NCBI GenBank assembly: GCA_024114885.1
Contig: CP099424.1
Span: 2,046,001 to 2,110,000 of the forward strand
Length of the DNA stretch: 64,000 nucleotides
Direction of reading: 5' to 3'
From: Septoria linicola
Lineage: Eukaryota > Ascomycota > Dothideomycetes > Mycosphaerellales > Mycosphaerellaceae
The position numbers and the translations under genes were made by a program. The first letter of the stretch is position 1; every line of letters starts with the position of its first letter. Under the pieces are notes generated by a model. It saw only the letters and a list, made by a program, of their open reading frames with translations, was not told where the DNA came from and ran no database searches. Shown here piece by piece: positions 22,374-33,057 of the stretch.

Positions 22374-24007
22374 TTAGCCAGCCTGGTAAAGACCGAGGGC
22401 GACGACGTGTGGGTTGAGCATCGAGAGGTTGAATGGTGTGAGGTACATGTCGCTGTCGGTAAGTGCGACGAACATGGTACCGTTGACAACACCCTGACCC
22501 TCAGCGTAGACAGTGCCGGCTGGCTGGTAGGTGTAACCCTCGTTTGGCCCAGTGATGGTCAATGGAGTGTAGGTCAAATTCAGCTGAGCAGCCCAGGCAA
22601 CGAAATTTGGCTCGCCGGCAGTTGTAGCGGTGGTGTAGCTGTTATTTGGACCGACGGCCTGACCTGGAGCATCCCACAAGAAGCGGACTTGCTTGCCTGG
22701 GAAGGACAGTGGCTCAGAGCGGTTGTGCGCGATGGCTGGGCCGCATCCGTAGCCTGGGTACTCGGTCGAGTTGACATTGATGCAAGAATCCTTCTGGGCT
22801 GGGATGGTGGCAGGGCTGGAAGTACGGTTGTCGGTACGCTCCCAATCGGCGGTGTCATTTGGCGAGACACGGTTGATGTTCGCCTGATTGGCCACGTGCA
22901 AGGCAGGGAAGTTCTGCCAAGCGAGACGAGTGGTACCCTCTGGGCAGCTGCTGATGTATGGGGCGAGGAAAGTCCAAGCCCAGGACTGTGGGATACCTGC
23001 CTCGAACCAGACTGGCATTGGGTGAAGACCGCTCATCTGGCGGAAGATCATCTCTTGACGTGCTTCGGTGGCAATCGACTGAGCGAGCAGCTGGCCGACC
23101 TCACGCGAGTCCAAGTGGTTGATGAAGCCCCAGACACCAGACTCGCCCCAGCGGGTGAGCTGCTGGTTGAAGTCCAAGAACTCACGGACGTTGGTGTATG
23201 GGTAGTTGTATGTGCACTGAGGTGGTGCGGTCTCGCCGAGCATGTTGCTGAGAAGAGTAGCGTGACCCTGCTCTTGCTGCGCCATGAACTGGATCAAGGA
23301 GATGTCCTCGGCGTTCAAGCCAGCCGCGGCAAAGTCCTCCTCAGAAAATGTAGCGACAGCGTTGTTGAAGGTATCAAGCTCGATCCACTCCTGGTACAGA
23401 CCAAGGGTGATGGATTCGTAGTCGAAGTCACTCTCGACCATGTATCGTGGAAGCGAGCCATTGGTACCAAGACCACCGGCTGGAACGTACGGAGCTGGCT
23501 GGGCGTTCTGCAACTGGCCGTTGGTGTTGTAGTAAGTGGCAGTTGGGTTTGGCGGGAGCGTGCCGACGCTAGCGGCAAGCACGGTGTTGGAGACAGCGCC
23601 TGTGGTGGTAGCCTCGCCCTCGAATGGGCCGTGGGTTGTGGTTCCAGTCACCCAGCGCGATCGCTGTGGTCCACCGGCAAGTGGTCCTGTGGTTGGAACT
23701 GCAGTCTCAACAGCAGGGACCTGAGAGTCGGGGCCGAAAGAGGTTGGGATCACAGTGATGGCCGTCGGCTCATCGCTGACATATGGCGCATCAGCGTTGA
23801 GGTAGCCATCGACATTGCCATACTGGTCCTCAGCATTGCCAGTTGGCTGTGCTGGTGCGCTGGCGGCGCTGGCGGCGGAGGAGGCATAGCCAGCTGTAAG
23901 AATGGTCAGTATCATGTGGTGTATAATCGAGCTGGAAGCTACTCACGAGCTTGAGGAGCAGGGATGGCAGCGGCAAGGCCGGCCAGAGTGATGAGAGACC
24001 GAAGCAT
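22374..24007 (-). CDS. RDS1: Rds1-like ferritin-domain secreted stress protein
   Basis: Two exons, 23947-24007 and 22374-23893, with a 53-nt GTGAGT...TACAG intron, giving 526 residues. The first exon supplies the signal peptide (MLRSLITLAGLAAAIPAPQA). Residues about 30-160 are a low-complexity Ala, Thr and Pro region. The ferritin-like domain (about 175-340) has the four-helix pattern with EWIELDTFNNAV, FMAQQEQGHATLL and IATEARQEMIFRQM, whose Glu and His residues could bind a di-iron centre. The C-terminal part holds cysteines and several N-glycosylation sites. The family is named for S. pombe Rds1, induced by nutrient starvation, CO2 or temperature stress. The biochemical activity is unknown. 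Confidence 0.88.
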
Positions 24008-25404
24008 GTTGTCTGGTCGATTGCTCACGATGGATGAGAATGGAGAAGCAATAATGGATACGAGGCCATCCTGTCCTTCTATACTTGCCAGTGAGCTCGG
24101 TCCACAGTCCGTGTAGCAGGATTCGCGTCATGGAAAGAAAATCTGATAGTTTCATGCAAGTGAGATCACTGCGAGACCGGATATGGAGTACCCTCCCATC
24201 ATTACACAAACGACATTCACCCAATTGAGGCAATCCCCATGTGGGTTTCGGGCATGAGGTACACAGCAGTAACCCGGTGCCTAACCGAAGCTATCGTACG
24301 ACGAAGCCGTGATCATGGTGGCGTACTGGGTTCTCACGAAACGCGTGGAGATTCATCCTCAGCATTTGCCATTGGCCAAAAGAAGGCTTGCGCGGCGGGC
24401 GAGAGATCTCCGTGGTCCTGCTGTGCCTGCTGAGTGGATCGGATCTTGAGGATTCGCTGAGATCGGGTATGAAAGGCCGCCTAGCGTGCAAGACCGCACG
24501 ATTATTGTGTCACAGCGAGGTGTGGTTGTGTTGTCTTGGACGTCACGGTGACCATGACATTGGGTTGCGGACCACTTAGGCGACATGCAGTACTAGCCTG
24601 CAACCGATGGTGGGTCTCGGCAGTGACTCCGGAGCTGCCAGATATGGAATACATTTGTCCTCGCTGTCGCTCTGCCTTTCTCGTTGGCCATACTTCATCT
24701 GCCGATTCTGTGATTGTAGTCGTGTTTTGTTGCCAGTAAAGGAGGCACAGATGCTCAGGAGTGCCGTGACAGATGACCATGGATGTTTTTCGTGGTGTCG
24801 AGCAAGCGATTGATCAATCCGTGACGTTTGACTGACGTGCCGATCGAGTCAACATCGCTGCCATCGCTGCTGTTCGGCTATGTGGGCAGCAGGCTGTCAT
24901 GCGATCAGACGAGCAAGAACATGGATGTGGCAATTCCGTCTCGCTGTTCCTTTCTGTGATGGCAGAATCCGCGTTGACACCATACGTTCTCGATGGCCGT
25001 GCCATACTATGGTCTCTGCTGTTCCTCGAAAGCGAACTGATGTCCTGTGGATTGCATTGCCAGTTCAGCCTCTGCACACTCTTTTCGTCAGTTTCGATGA
25101 TTTGAAGACATTCGCCGCAGGTCTGGGGGTGTGCTTTCCGATCTCAGCAATGTTAATGCATGCAAACCGTATGTGAACTTGCTACACGCCTCGCTTAGCC
25201 CTCTGCATGTGCGCATACTATCTGCAACATCCTGAGATTGTGTCAATACCGAACAAGTGCCCAATTGCGGAAAACAATAGCTCTGGGTAAGGGGAAGTTG
25301 GGGGAAGATACAAAGCTCGGACGCCACCCGAAAGTCTATATCGACAGTCGCAATAGCCAAGTTAATCCTACCATCCATCTCGCACCAGAGTCACGCATAA
25401 CAAC
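24008..25404. other. Intergenic, no gene seen
   Basis: About 1.4 kb between the divergent Rds1 gene and the next gene. Short frames on both strands show no domain, start context or splice pattern that I can support. Confidence 0.4.
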
Positions 25405-26403
25405 ATGGCGCGGACGATGCGTCCCCTCAGCCGACGTCTCCTCTGCCTCCACCGCCAATTCCACACCTCCACACCTGCTCAATCATCCGACTCCTCCTCC
25501 CACTCCGAGCTCCTCTCCCGCCTCAAAGAAATCGACAGCATAGCCCTCGCAACAACCAAACGTCAAATAGCCGCCATATCCTCTGCCGCCTCCACCCTCT
25601 CCTCTCTCACTTCCCAAGCCACAGCCTCCGCCTCCACGATCCAACTAAACCCCTCCATACCACCTTACAAACCCCGTCCCTGGACCTCCCATTCCCAAAC
25701 CCTCCCGCCAAAATTCCAAACCCTCGCCGCACGAATCGAGCGTCTAGATCTCAATCTTTCTGACCTCGAAGCTATACCTTACAAAACAGAAGAAGGAGAG
25801 ACAGAATCGCAAAAGTTCAAAGCGCAAATTGCGAGAGGCACGGAAGCGGACAAATGGACTGAATATCAGAACTTGAAGTTCCAGGAAGATGCCGTGGCGC
25901 ATAGACTCAAGACGAGTGTGGAGGGGTTGGAAGTGCTGATTGACTCGTGGCGGGAGGCGAATAGTGCTGCGGGGAGCACTGGAAGTGCTGCAAAGCAGGG
26001 CGGAAGTGGGACGGAGAAGAAGTTCAAGCCAGCGTTTCAGCGAGTTGTCGCGGGGAGTGTGATAGAGGTAGAGGGAGGGAAGAAGAAGGCGAAGGGAAAG
26101 ACCAATTTGGCGGAGAGTGTCAAGAAGAACAAGGAAGGTTGGGGAAAGGGAGCAATAGATGTGGCGGATGTGGATGTGAAGATGAAGAACCCGTTCACGA
26201 TCAGAAAGCATGAATCTGGGCCTAGACTGGCGCAGCGGGAGACAGTCGTATCAAAGACAAAGGCGGGCCACAGCAGTACGACACCTGCGAAGCAAGAAGG
26301 CAGTGAAGTGAAGCCGGAGACAGAGAAGGGTCCTCAACTGCCGAACAAGCCCAAAAGCCTGCTCGCATTGCAAGCTGAGATTGATAAAAGCTTGAAGTCG
26401 TGA
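25405..26403 (+). CDS. Hypothetical protein with mitochondrial presequence
   Basis: Single exon, 332 residues. The N-terminus MARTMRPLSRRLLCLHRQFHTSTPA is arginine-rich without acidic residues and ends in the FHTST context common at fungal mitochondrial presequence cleavage sites. Residues 30-70 are Ser/Ala-rich helices, followed by PPYKPRPWTSHSQTLPPKF and an amphipathic region. The second half is Lys/Glu-rich and disordered (KKKAKGKTNLAESVKKNKEG), with a conserved-looking end, KPKSLLALQAEIDKSL. No catalytic motif or membrane segment. The C-terminal helix and basic character could suit a mitochondrial ribosome or nucleic-acid-associated factor, but that is only inference. Confidence 0.6.
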   Translation: MARTMRPLSRRLLCLHRQFHTSTPAQSSDSSSHSELLSRLKEIDSIALATTKRQIAAISSAASTLSSLTSQATASASTIQLNPSIPPYKPRPWTSHSQTLPPKFQTLAARIERLDLNLSDLEAIPYKTEEGETESQKFKAQIARGTEADKWTEYQNLKFQEDAVAHRLKTSVEGLEVLIDSWREANSAAGSTGSAAKQGGSGTEKKFKPAFQRVVAGSVIEVEGGKKKAKGKTNLAESVKKNKEGWGKGAIDVADVDVKMKNPFTIRKHESGPRLAQRETVVSKTKAGHSSTTPAKQEGSEVKPETEKGPQLPNKPKSLLALQAEIDKSLKS

Positions 26404-26539
26404 AGATCTCATGTGTTGAACGCCGCTTAGCAAGCCGTGCGCGAGGCTATAGGTGAGGCTCCCTCACCTGGGCCACCACACCCTCCGCAACTGTGTGCCA
26501 CTTCACCTTATGTTCATCTCAGTACTTGACTGATCCCAT

Positions 26540-29119
26540 CTATTCCGAACCACCACCGAGGTTACTCTGGCTGGCCGTGCTCGGGTAGAAGAAGGCAGCC
26601 AGGGCAATGATCACATATGCCGCAATCAACAAGCTACCTTCCAAGTAGTTACTCCTTCCGTCCAGCACCAGAAAATTGACCACGAATACTGTGACAAAGA
26701 GACTGATAGTCTCAAAGATGTTGAAGTAAAGACTCATGTTGGTGTCGAGGATCCAGCCCAGCAAGACGACGATGGGCGTGACAAAGAGGGCGATCTGAAT
26801 AGAAGATCCAACCGCAATGCCGATAGCCAGATCCATCTTGTTCTTTGCAGCGACCGTGACAGCTGTGACGTGCTCCGCAGCATTGCCAACGATGGGCAGA
26901 ATGATGAGACCGATGAAGGCTTCGCTGACAGGCGAGTCGGCGATCATCAAAGGAATGGCGTCGACCATGAACTCGGCACAGACAGCGACCAGTGCGGTGG
27001 AGCACAGGAGCAGGACCACGGCGGCAGTGCGAGACATGATTGCCCCCTCATCTTCCTCTTCTCCTTCAGTGGATGCCAGACCGCTGTTTACTCTATAACC
27101 AGCGGTAGCCGTGTGTTGGTAGGGTGGAAGTGGGCCGTGGGGGTTGCTAGACTGAGCAGGTGTGATCGACCTATTAAGACGATCTGGCAGAGAGTTGGTG
27201 CGGCGAAGGCCACCGTTTCCGTTAGAGATCGAACGGAGGGATCCATTTGGTCGTGGTGTGACGCCACCGGCCGCATTCTGCGCTTGACTAGAGAAGACAG
27301 TGTTGGACAGGTAGCTCGAGAGGGCTGGCCGAAAGGTAGGCGCACGCATATTAAACGGGCGCTTGCTCGGCGTAGCCTGAATTTCGTTGGTTTGGACATT
27401 ATCGGAGAAGGCAACCTTAGGAGAGCTCTCGGTTTCTGGAGCAGGTGAAGCGCCGTTTGCTTCGATGGTCGCTTGATTTGCAGCATCTTCTTGCTTCTGG
27501 CGACGCTTCTTCTCCTTCTCCTTCTTCTTGGACTTCTTCGAATGGCGGCGCTTCACAGGCTCCGGTGACTTGGATGTCTCATTGCTATGGTGACGGCCAG
27601 CCCAGTCAAACGTGCGAGTGCGTCCATCCTCGTTATCGCCTTCATCTCCGCTGGCGATGGCTGCGAGAATAGAGCCACGTCGAGATGCAGGAAACGTCGG
27701 ATCGCGGAAGTAGTCCGTGGTGGGCTTCTCAGTCGATGGCGAGCTGATGACTGACGGCAAAATGGAGTTGGTGGCAGTCGTACTAGTACTTGCGCTTGAC
27801 TTTCTGCGCTTCTTGTGCTTGAACATGCGCTTGACACGCTTCGATGTCGTGGCTACTGAGCCGGACTCGTCAGAATCAGAGCTCGATGAGCTGGAGGAGC
27901 TTGAGCTGTCCGACGAGGACGAAGAGTTCATGAGGTCGTGAAGGACACCAGGATGGGACTCTTCGTCGACAATGTGCTGTGGAGTACTCTCGTACATGTA
28001 GGCATGCGACTTCAGCTGGAATAGCAGGTAGAGGATGTAGACGAAGAGCAAGATGACACTTGTGCCGCGGCTGACTTTGAGGACGTTCAAGTCTGCATCA
28101 GCCTTGGCCTCGTCTCTGAACGAAGCATGGAATGCGGTCTAGAAAATTGTCAATGGAGGTAAACACTAGCACATCGACAGACTTACCGGCAGCAACAGAC
28201 TCATAACGCTAAGACTGAGCAAGCAAGCACTCATCTGAGTGACTGTAGAATTGTAGACCTGTTCGCGGAATCTGAGACCACCAAACAGGAAAGCCATGCC
28301 CAGGATGAGCAGTAAGTTGGCAAGGATGGAACCGAGCAAAGAGGCTTGCACGATTCGAATCTCATTCTTGACCAATGCGATGATGAAGATAATGAGCTCG
28401 ACAGCGTTGCCAAAGGATACGTTGAGCAATGCTCCAAGAGTGTCTCCCAGTCTACTTGCCACGCTCTCGGTAGCATGGGCCAGCATACCAGCGAGTGGCA
28501 CGATAGCCACTGCATTGATGGCGAAGACGACAGCTGGCTGGAGACCAGCAGCTTCTGCTGCGATTCCCGCTGGGACGGCGACCAGCAAGACGTTGATCCA
28601 GCTGTGACAGATGGCGTTTTTGAAGTGCACGCCAAAGCGTTTGCTGCCAGCTTTCATACGAGCGATAGTCATAGGGTTCTTTTTCTTCTTGCCATCTTGG
28701 GTATCCGTTATGGTGGAATCTCCAGTGCCCGCAGCCTCGGACTTGACTGGTGGAGGTGCAGTGGGTGAGGTATTCTGTGTGATCGAATTTGCCTGGTGGT
28801 TATGCGCGGCTTTCTCAGCGTGACTTCCGTATCCTCCCACTGCTCCTCCATGGTCGCTACTTCCATCGACACGTGGCTGCTGCTGTTCGCGTGTCGCGTC
28901 ATTTCTGGTCGGAGGGCGTGACGAGGCTCCTCCGCCCACAGCTGTGTTGCTTAGCCCGCCAGCTTCGTTGTTCTTGGTGCCCTTGGCTGAATTGGCGTTG
29001 CTGACAACTGGGACCACACTGCCGTTGCTGTCGATTCGTGATAGGTTGCGTTCCGAGGCGGTTCTGAGAGCCTGGACTCTGTATCGATCTTGGATGAGAG
29101 TTAGCAGCGGGTTTCCCAT
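26540..29119 (-). CDS. VCX1: Vacuolar Ca2+/H+ exchanger, CAX family
   Basis: Two exons, 28187-29119 and 26540-28138, with a 48-nt GTAAGT...TCTAG intron, giving 843 residues. The CAX domain is split into two homologous halves. In the first, the c-1 motif GNAVELIIFIIAL lies in helix 3 after LGDTLGALLNVSF. In the second, GNAAEHVTAVTVAAKNK is the c-2 motif. About eleven hydrophobic helices are visible. A long loop between the halves (about 290 residues) holds an acidic serine run (SSSSDSDES), a Lys/Arg cluster (FKHKKRRK, KKSKKKEKEKKRR) and is probably phosphorylated. The N-terminal 130 residues are polar. Family members use the proton gradient to load Ca2+, and often Mn2+, into the vacuole. The protein is twice yeast Vcx1 in length because of the loop and tail, as in other filamentous fungi. 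Confidence 0.9.
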
Positions 29120-30208
29120 TCGTGAGCAAGTTCAGCCTCAGTCGAGCAACTGAAGGAGTGTAATGACAAGAAGAACAAGAAGCAGAGGACGAGAGGACGG
29201 GAGTATTGGCACGTAACCAAGCAATGTCTCAGCCACAGTTGGCGTGTGATCCTGGCTCGGCGATAAGACGCGAGTGAGGCGAACTAACTAGGGAGCGGGT
29301 TTCTTACACATCGAGTGTCTTTCCTGCTCTTGCGCTTTCTCTTTCGACACGAAACTGGACGCGTGGAGAAGTATGGAGGAAGGAAAGACGGACGACGACG
29401 TTTGTGTGTGATCAACGCCTGTGATGGGCGCTGGCATGAAGTATCACTTCTTGTTTGACAGAGTTCCAAGCAAGCGCGATGCGCCACTGGGGACCCACTT
29501 CCGAATGCGACCAAGTTCCTTTCCATTTGTCGGCGTCACTGCCTGCATACGCCATTCTACATTGCTGCGCAACGATAACCTTGCTTCCAAGGCGGTCTGC
29601 TTGCAACACCACGAACTCTTGCCGACCTCAGGCAAATCGCGATGCGACACTTGGCCAGTGAGAAGCACGATGACTGACAACATCGTCATGAGCAGCACAC
29701 GCCGTTCGGCACTCGGGTGCCATCTTGCAGCTCCTTGTGCTGATCATTTGTGCTCCATCATCCCCAGCCGTGGAACCGCACTTCACTAGTCCACTTCTAT
29801 GAGGGGAAGCACAAAAGCATACCACAAGCACACGACAAGATTCCCATCTAAGCCTCGGCGGCAAGTCCACGAGAGTGGTACATGCGCATGCGAAAGATGC
29901 CTTCTGTGCTTGCGCCGCATCTCAAGTCTGGTCAGCCAGTGTGTGTCCAGCTCGTGGTACAGAACTTCCAGAAGACTGCCAGAGCTGGACAACTTCTCTG
30001 GTTCGAGCATGGCTTAGACAGACTCCGGCTTTGCTGAGGTTGGCTCTAAGGCAATCTGCAGGCTGCGAGCCATATGGCGCGTGTCTTGTGATGTATGGCT
30101 TCCAGGGAGACAAGCACGAGAGTATACTGGCCACCACAACCCCCCACTAACCCTATAATTATCTCTGCGAAAACTGATCCTACTCAGCAACTCAACACAC
30201 TTTCCAAC
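29120..30208. other. Intergenic, no gene seen
   Basis: About 1.1 kb between divergent genes, covering the leader of the exchanger gene. The 29421-29789 and 29799-30017 frames overlap on both strands and carry no recognisable domain. Confidence 0.4.
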
Positions 30209-30655
30209 ATGGCTTACCTCGGATCGCAGTCCGAGATCGCCAGTACGACTACACTCCCAACTCTAGTCAACGACGACGAGATCCCCCAAGAAGAAGCGAA
30301 AATGTCGGCCCCTGCTGCCCGCAAGGCCACACCTACTGGGTGGTTGATCGCCATGTGGATATCGATTGTGCTCTTCGTCTCGAGTGCGAGCATCTCCAGC
30401 TACGCCAGTATGGGCAAAGACGCGGACGTATGCTCTACCAAAATCTTGGAGCGAGCCGCCACGGGCTTGGATGGGACGGTAGTCGTGTTGTTCACGGGGC
30501 TTACCAGCATGTTCTTGCACTTGGATTCGATCACTACGAGGTCCACTGGCGAGCGTATATTCTGGCACTGCGCCATAATGTTCTTGGCAACTGGCATAGT
30601 CTTTTTGATCAGTGCGCTACCGCGGCCATTGGAAGTGTGCTCATCTTCGAAGTAG
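30209..30655 (+). CDS. Small membrane protein, three predicted helices
   Basis: 148 residues from the ATG in CCAACATGGCT. A frame-open region upstream lacks coding character. A polar N-terminus of about 45 residues (MAYLGSQSEIASTTTLPTLV) is followed by three hydrophobic segments: WLIAMWISIVLFVSSASISS (about 50-70), GTVVVLFTGLTSMFLHL (about 92-110) and IFWHCAIMFLATGIVFLISAL (about 120-140). Single cysteines lie between them. No family is recognised. Topology suggests an integral membrane protein of the secretory pathway or plasma membrane. Confidence 0.5.
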   Translation: MAYLGSQSEIASTTTLPTLVNDDEIPQEEAKMSAPAARKATPTGWLIAMWISIVLFVSSASISSYASMGKDADVCSTKILERAATGLDGTVVVLFTGLTSMFLHLDSITTRSTGERIFWHCAIMFLATGIVFLISALPRPLEVCSSSK

Positions 30656-31419
30656 ACCCGAGCGTGCCTCCCGGATTTGTCTTGATGATCTGAGCATCTG
30701 GAGCAAGGACTGTCTATTTAGTACCTGCGTGCATTAAAATAGAGTCTACGCCAATACTTAACACAATGGTCCGCCAATGAGACGGGGTCAGGTAGAGACT
30801 AGCGACGACCAAATTCCGAGCGCAGACCAGGTCGCTTTGGTAGGAAAGCAATCAGATACATGCGGATGAGCTTACATGCGCGGCACAAAGTTGATTGAAA
30901 ACATCAGATATCAGGCTTGCGGTCAATCGAACGGCATTGGTTCATTCTGTAGTCACGATTTGTTCTCTCCGGAACTGTCAGCAATCGAGCACGGGAGTCT
31001 CGACTGCACAAGTCTGAGCAATGCACAGATGGAACTATAGCTTGAGCTCCAGAAACTACCATTTGAAGCTCGGGGCCTCAGCACTCGGGTACCCCACTAG
31101 ACACAGACGCCACGGCGCCACCGCTGCCCACTTCTCCGCGGGGAGCCATTTCTTCCGTGATCCGACATCCCACTACACTTACACTGGGCCTCACCTGCGG
31201 TCAAGGCATCTCAAGTCGGCATGCGCATTTTTGCTTCATGCTGCGGTGCTCGACCTACAGCATATGTCAGCTAGATTGTGTGCCCGAGGGCCGGTTTATC
31301 CTAAGCCTTCGGTAAGTAGTCGTGGTAAGTGCTCGACGATAGTTATATGAACATATTTGCGATTTGCCAGAAGTCAGACTAGCAGCTCAGAACCTCGAAA
31401 GAAGTCACAGCCGCACACC
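30656..31419. other. Intergenic, no gene seen
   Basis: About 760 bp; no supported frame. It includes the former promoter of the broken hydrolase gene. Confidence 0.4.
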
Positions 31420-32186
31420 ATGACCTACATTATCGGCGGCAACGAAGTCCTCCACAAGCCAACGCCTAAAGTTGGCAGAGAAGGCGATCGTTACCAAGGC
31501 TTCTCTCCTGGTAGCACAATCCTGCAAGCTGGACATCGCAAGGATCCAAGTCTTCGCGCTTTTGAGGTCGACACTATCTTCGAGCGCGACATTGAAGTGC
31601 CTCTTCGAGATGGGACAATTCTCCGTGCCGATGTGTTCCGCCCTCACAATGATACCAAACTCCCTGCATTGATGTCCTGGAGTCCGTACGGCAAAAGTGG
31701 CTCAGGCATGCTCAATTTGAGCTTCATGCCTGGTCATGCTGGATTGTCATCGGACGCCTTGTCTGGCTACGAGAGAAGTTCGAAGCGCCAGATCCTGCTA
31801 AGTGGGTGCCGCGAGGATATGCCATTGTCAGCATAGACTCTCGAGGGGCTTTCGACTCCGAAGGTAACATTCGTTTCCTAGGCAGTGAGGAAGGCAAAGA
31901 TGAGTACGATGCTGTTGAGTATATTGCTCAGCTACCATGGTGCACCGGATCTGTCGGAATCGTTGGCAACTCGTGGCTAGCCATGGCACCCTACCATATC
32001 GCCAGCCAGCAGCCTCCCCACTTGAAGTGCTTCGCGCCATTGGAAGGAGCCAGCGATCTACATCGAGAGACCCACTGTCGTAGCGGCATTCCTCAGGTAG
32101 CATTCGCTTCTGCAATTGCTGCGGGCTTCTCTGGCCGAGGTCAGACTGAAGATCTGGCCGCAATGCTGCAGAAGTATCCAGACTAG
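31420..32186 (+). pseudogene. CocE/NonD-type hydrolase pseudogene, truncated
   Basis: The first frame (31420 onward) encodes an N-terminal segment, VPLRDGTILRADVFRPHNDTKLPALMSWSPYGKSG, typical of the X-Pro dipeptidyl-peptidase S15 / CocE / NonD alpha/beta-hydrolases. At 31771-31778 the sequence GAGAGAAG has an extra AG relative to the expected reading GAG AAG TTC, which shifts the frame. The second frame resumes with WVPRGYAIVSIDSRGAFDSEG, and the nucleophile elbow GIVGNSWLAMAP carries the serine. It ends at TAG (32184-32186) after AAMLQKYPD, well short of the usual 550-600 residues. The catalytic Asp and His and the C-terminal jelly-roll domain are absent. The truncation point lies 75 bp before an (AC)n tract. 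Confidence 0.82.
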
Positions 32187-32257
32187 AGAACTTGTTCTCA
32201 ATCTCAGTGTAACATACAGAAACGCTGTCTCAAGTGCGGGCACAGGAAGATGGCAAG

Positions 32258-32281
32258 CACACACACACACACACACACACA
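32258..32281. repeat. (AC)n microsatellite
   Basis: About 12 perfect AC units just past the truncated hydrolase. Confidence 0.95.
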
Positions 32282-32320
32282 TCTCCCCACACTCCACACA
32301 AACAGCCCACAAACGATCAA

Positions 32321-32845
32321 TCAACTTTTCCACCCCTCCGCGTACTTCACCACACCCTCCACCCTTTCATCTTCACACTCCGTCAACTTCACCCTCGTAA
32401 ACACGCTCCCCGGCGCACCCTCAAACTTCAATCCCTCGTCCCTCTCGAATCCAAACCTCTGATAATACTCCGGAATCCCCAGTGCCACGCACCCTTGAGC
32501 ACCTCGCTTCTTGACCAACTCATCTCTCGCCGCGGCGATGAGTTTGCCTCCAATGCCTGTCCGGTGACATTCTGGTAAGACGGCAAGTGGACCGCCGCCA
32601 TACCAGCCGTGCACTATATCGCCACTTGGAGTCTCGATGGTGACTGGCGATACTGCGATATAGCCTACGATGCGCCCATTTTGAACTGCGACTAACGATA
32701 TACTGAGCTTGTCAGAACCTCGAAGTTGGTCGATGATTTTGTTTTCTTGATGATTGAGATGGGACTTGACCGCGAAAGCAGCTTCGACGACATGCTTGAT
32801 GGCTGGTATGTCTGTGGGTTGTTCTGCGCGAATCTCGATGGACAT
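32321..32845 (-). CDS. GNAT-family N-acetyltransferase
   Basis: 174 residues from MSIEIRAEQPTD; a longer frame upstream to 33022 lacks coding character. The N-terminal strand IEIRAEQPTDIPAIKHVVEAAF fits GNAT motif C. The acetyl-CoA site is LAVLPECHRTGIGGKLIAAARDEL, with the R-x-x-G-I-G loop of motif A at about residues 97-102. The next block, GCVALGIPEYYQRFGFER, matches motif B and the YYxxFGF signature of YhbS-like predicted N-acetyltransferases. Cytoplasmic; substrate unknown. The 3' end is 135 bp from the hydrolase relic on the opposite strand. Confidence 0.85.
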   Translation of the reverse strand: MSIEIRAEQPTDIPAIKHVVEAAFAVKSHLNHQENKIIDQLRGSDKLSISLVAVQNGRIVGYIAVSPVTIETPSGDIVHGWYGGGPLAVLPECHRTGIGGKLIAAARDELVKKRGAQGCVALGIPEYYQRFGFERDEGLKFEGAPGSVFTRVKLTECEDERVEGVVKYAEGWKS

Positions 32846-33057
32846 GACACCGTTTTGGTGGTGATGCATCGACATCAGAGTATGGCAAGCTTCAAATGTC
32901 AAGTTAGATGGCAGTGCTCGGAGATGTTCGGAACAATTCGGGAAGCATGAAAATGTAGCAGTACGTTTGGTCAAGAGTGATTCAACTTGGACTTCTCCAT
33001 CATACATCATTAGGTGTTTCATCGATGAAGATCTACTACACAGGCATTCGGGTCCCC

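Noticed and set aside
22296..23954. Plus-strand frame of 552 codons opposite the Rds1 gene
   Set aside because: Antisense shadow of a strongly supported spliced gene; Trp- and Val-rich with no domain.
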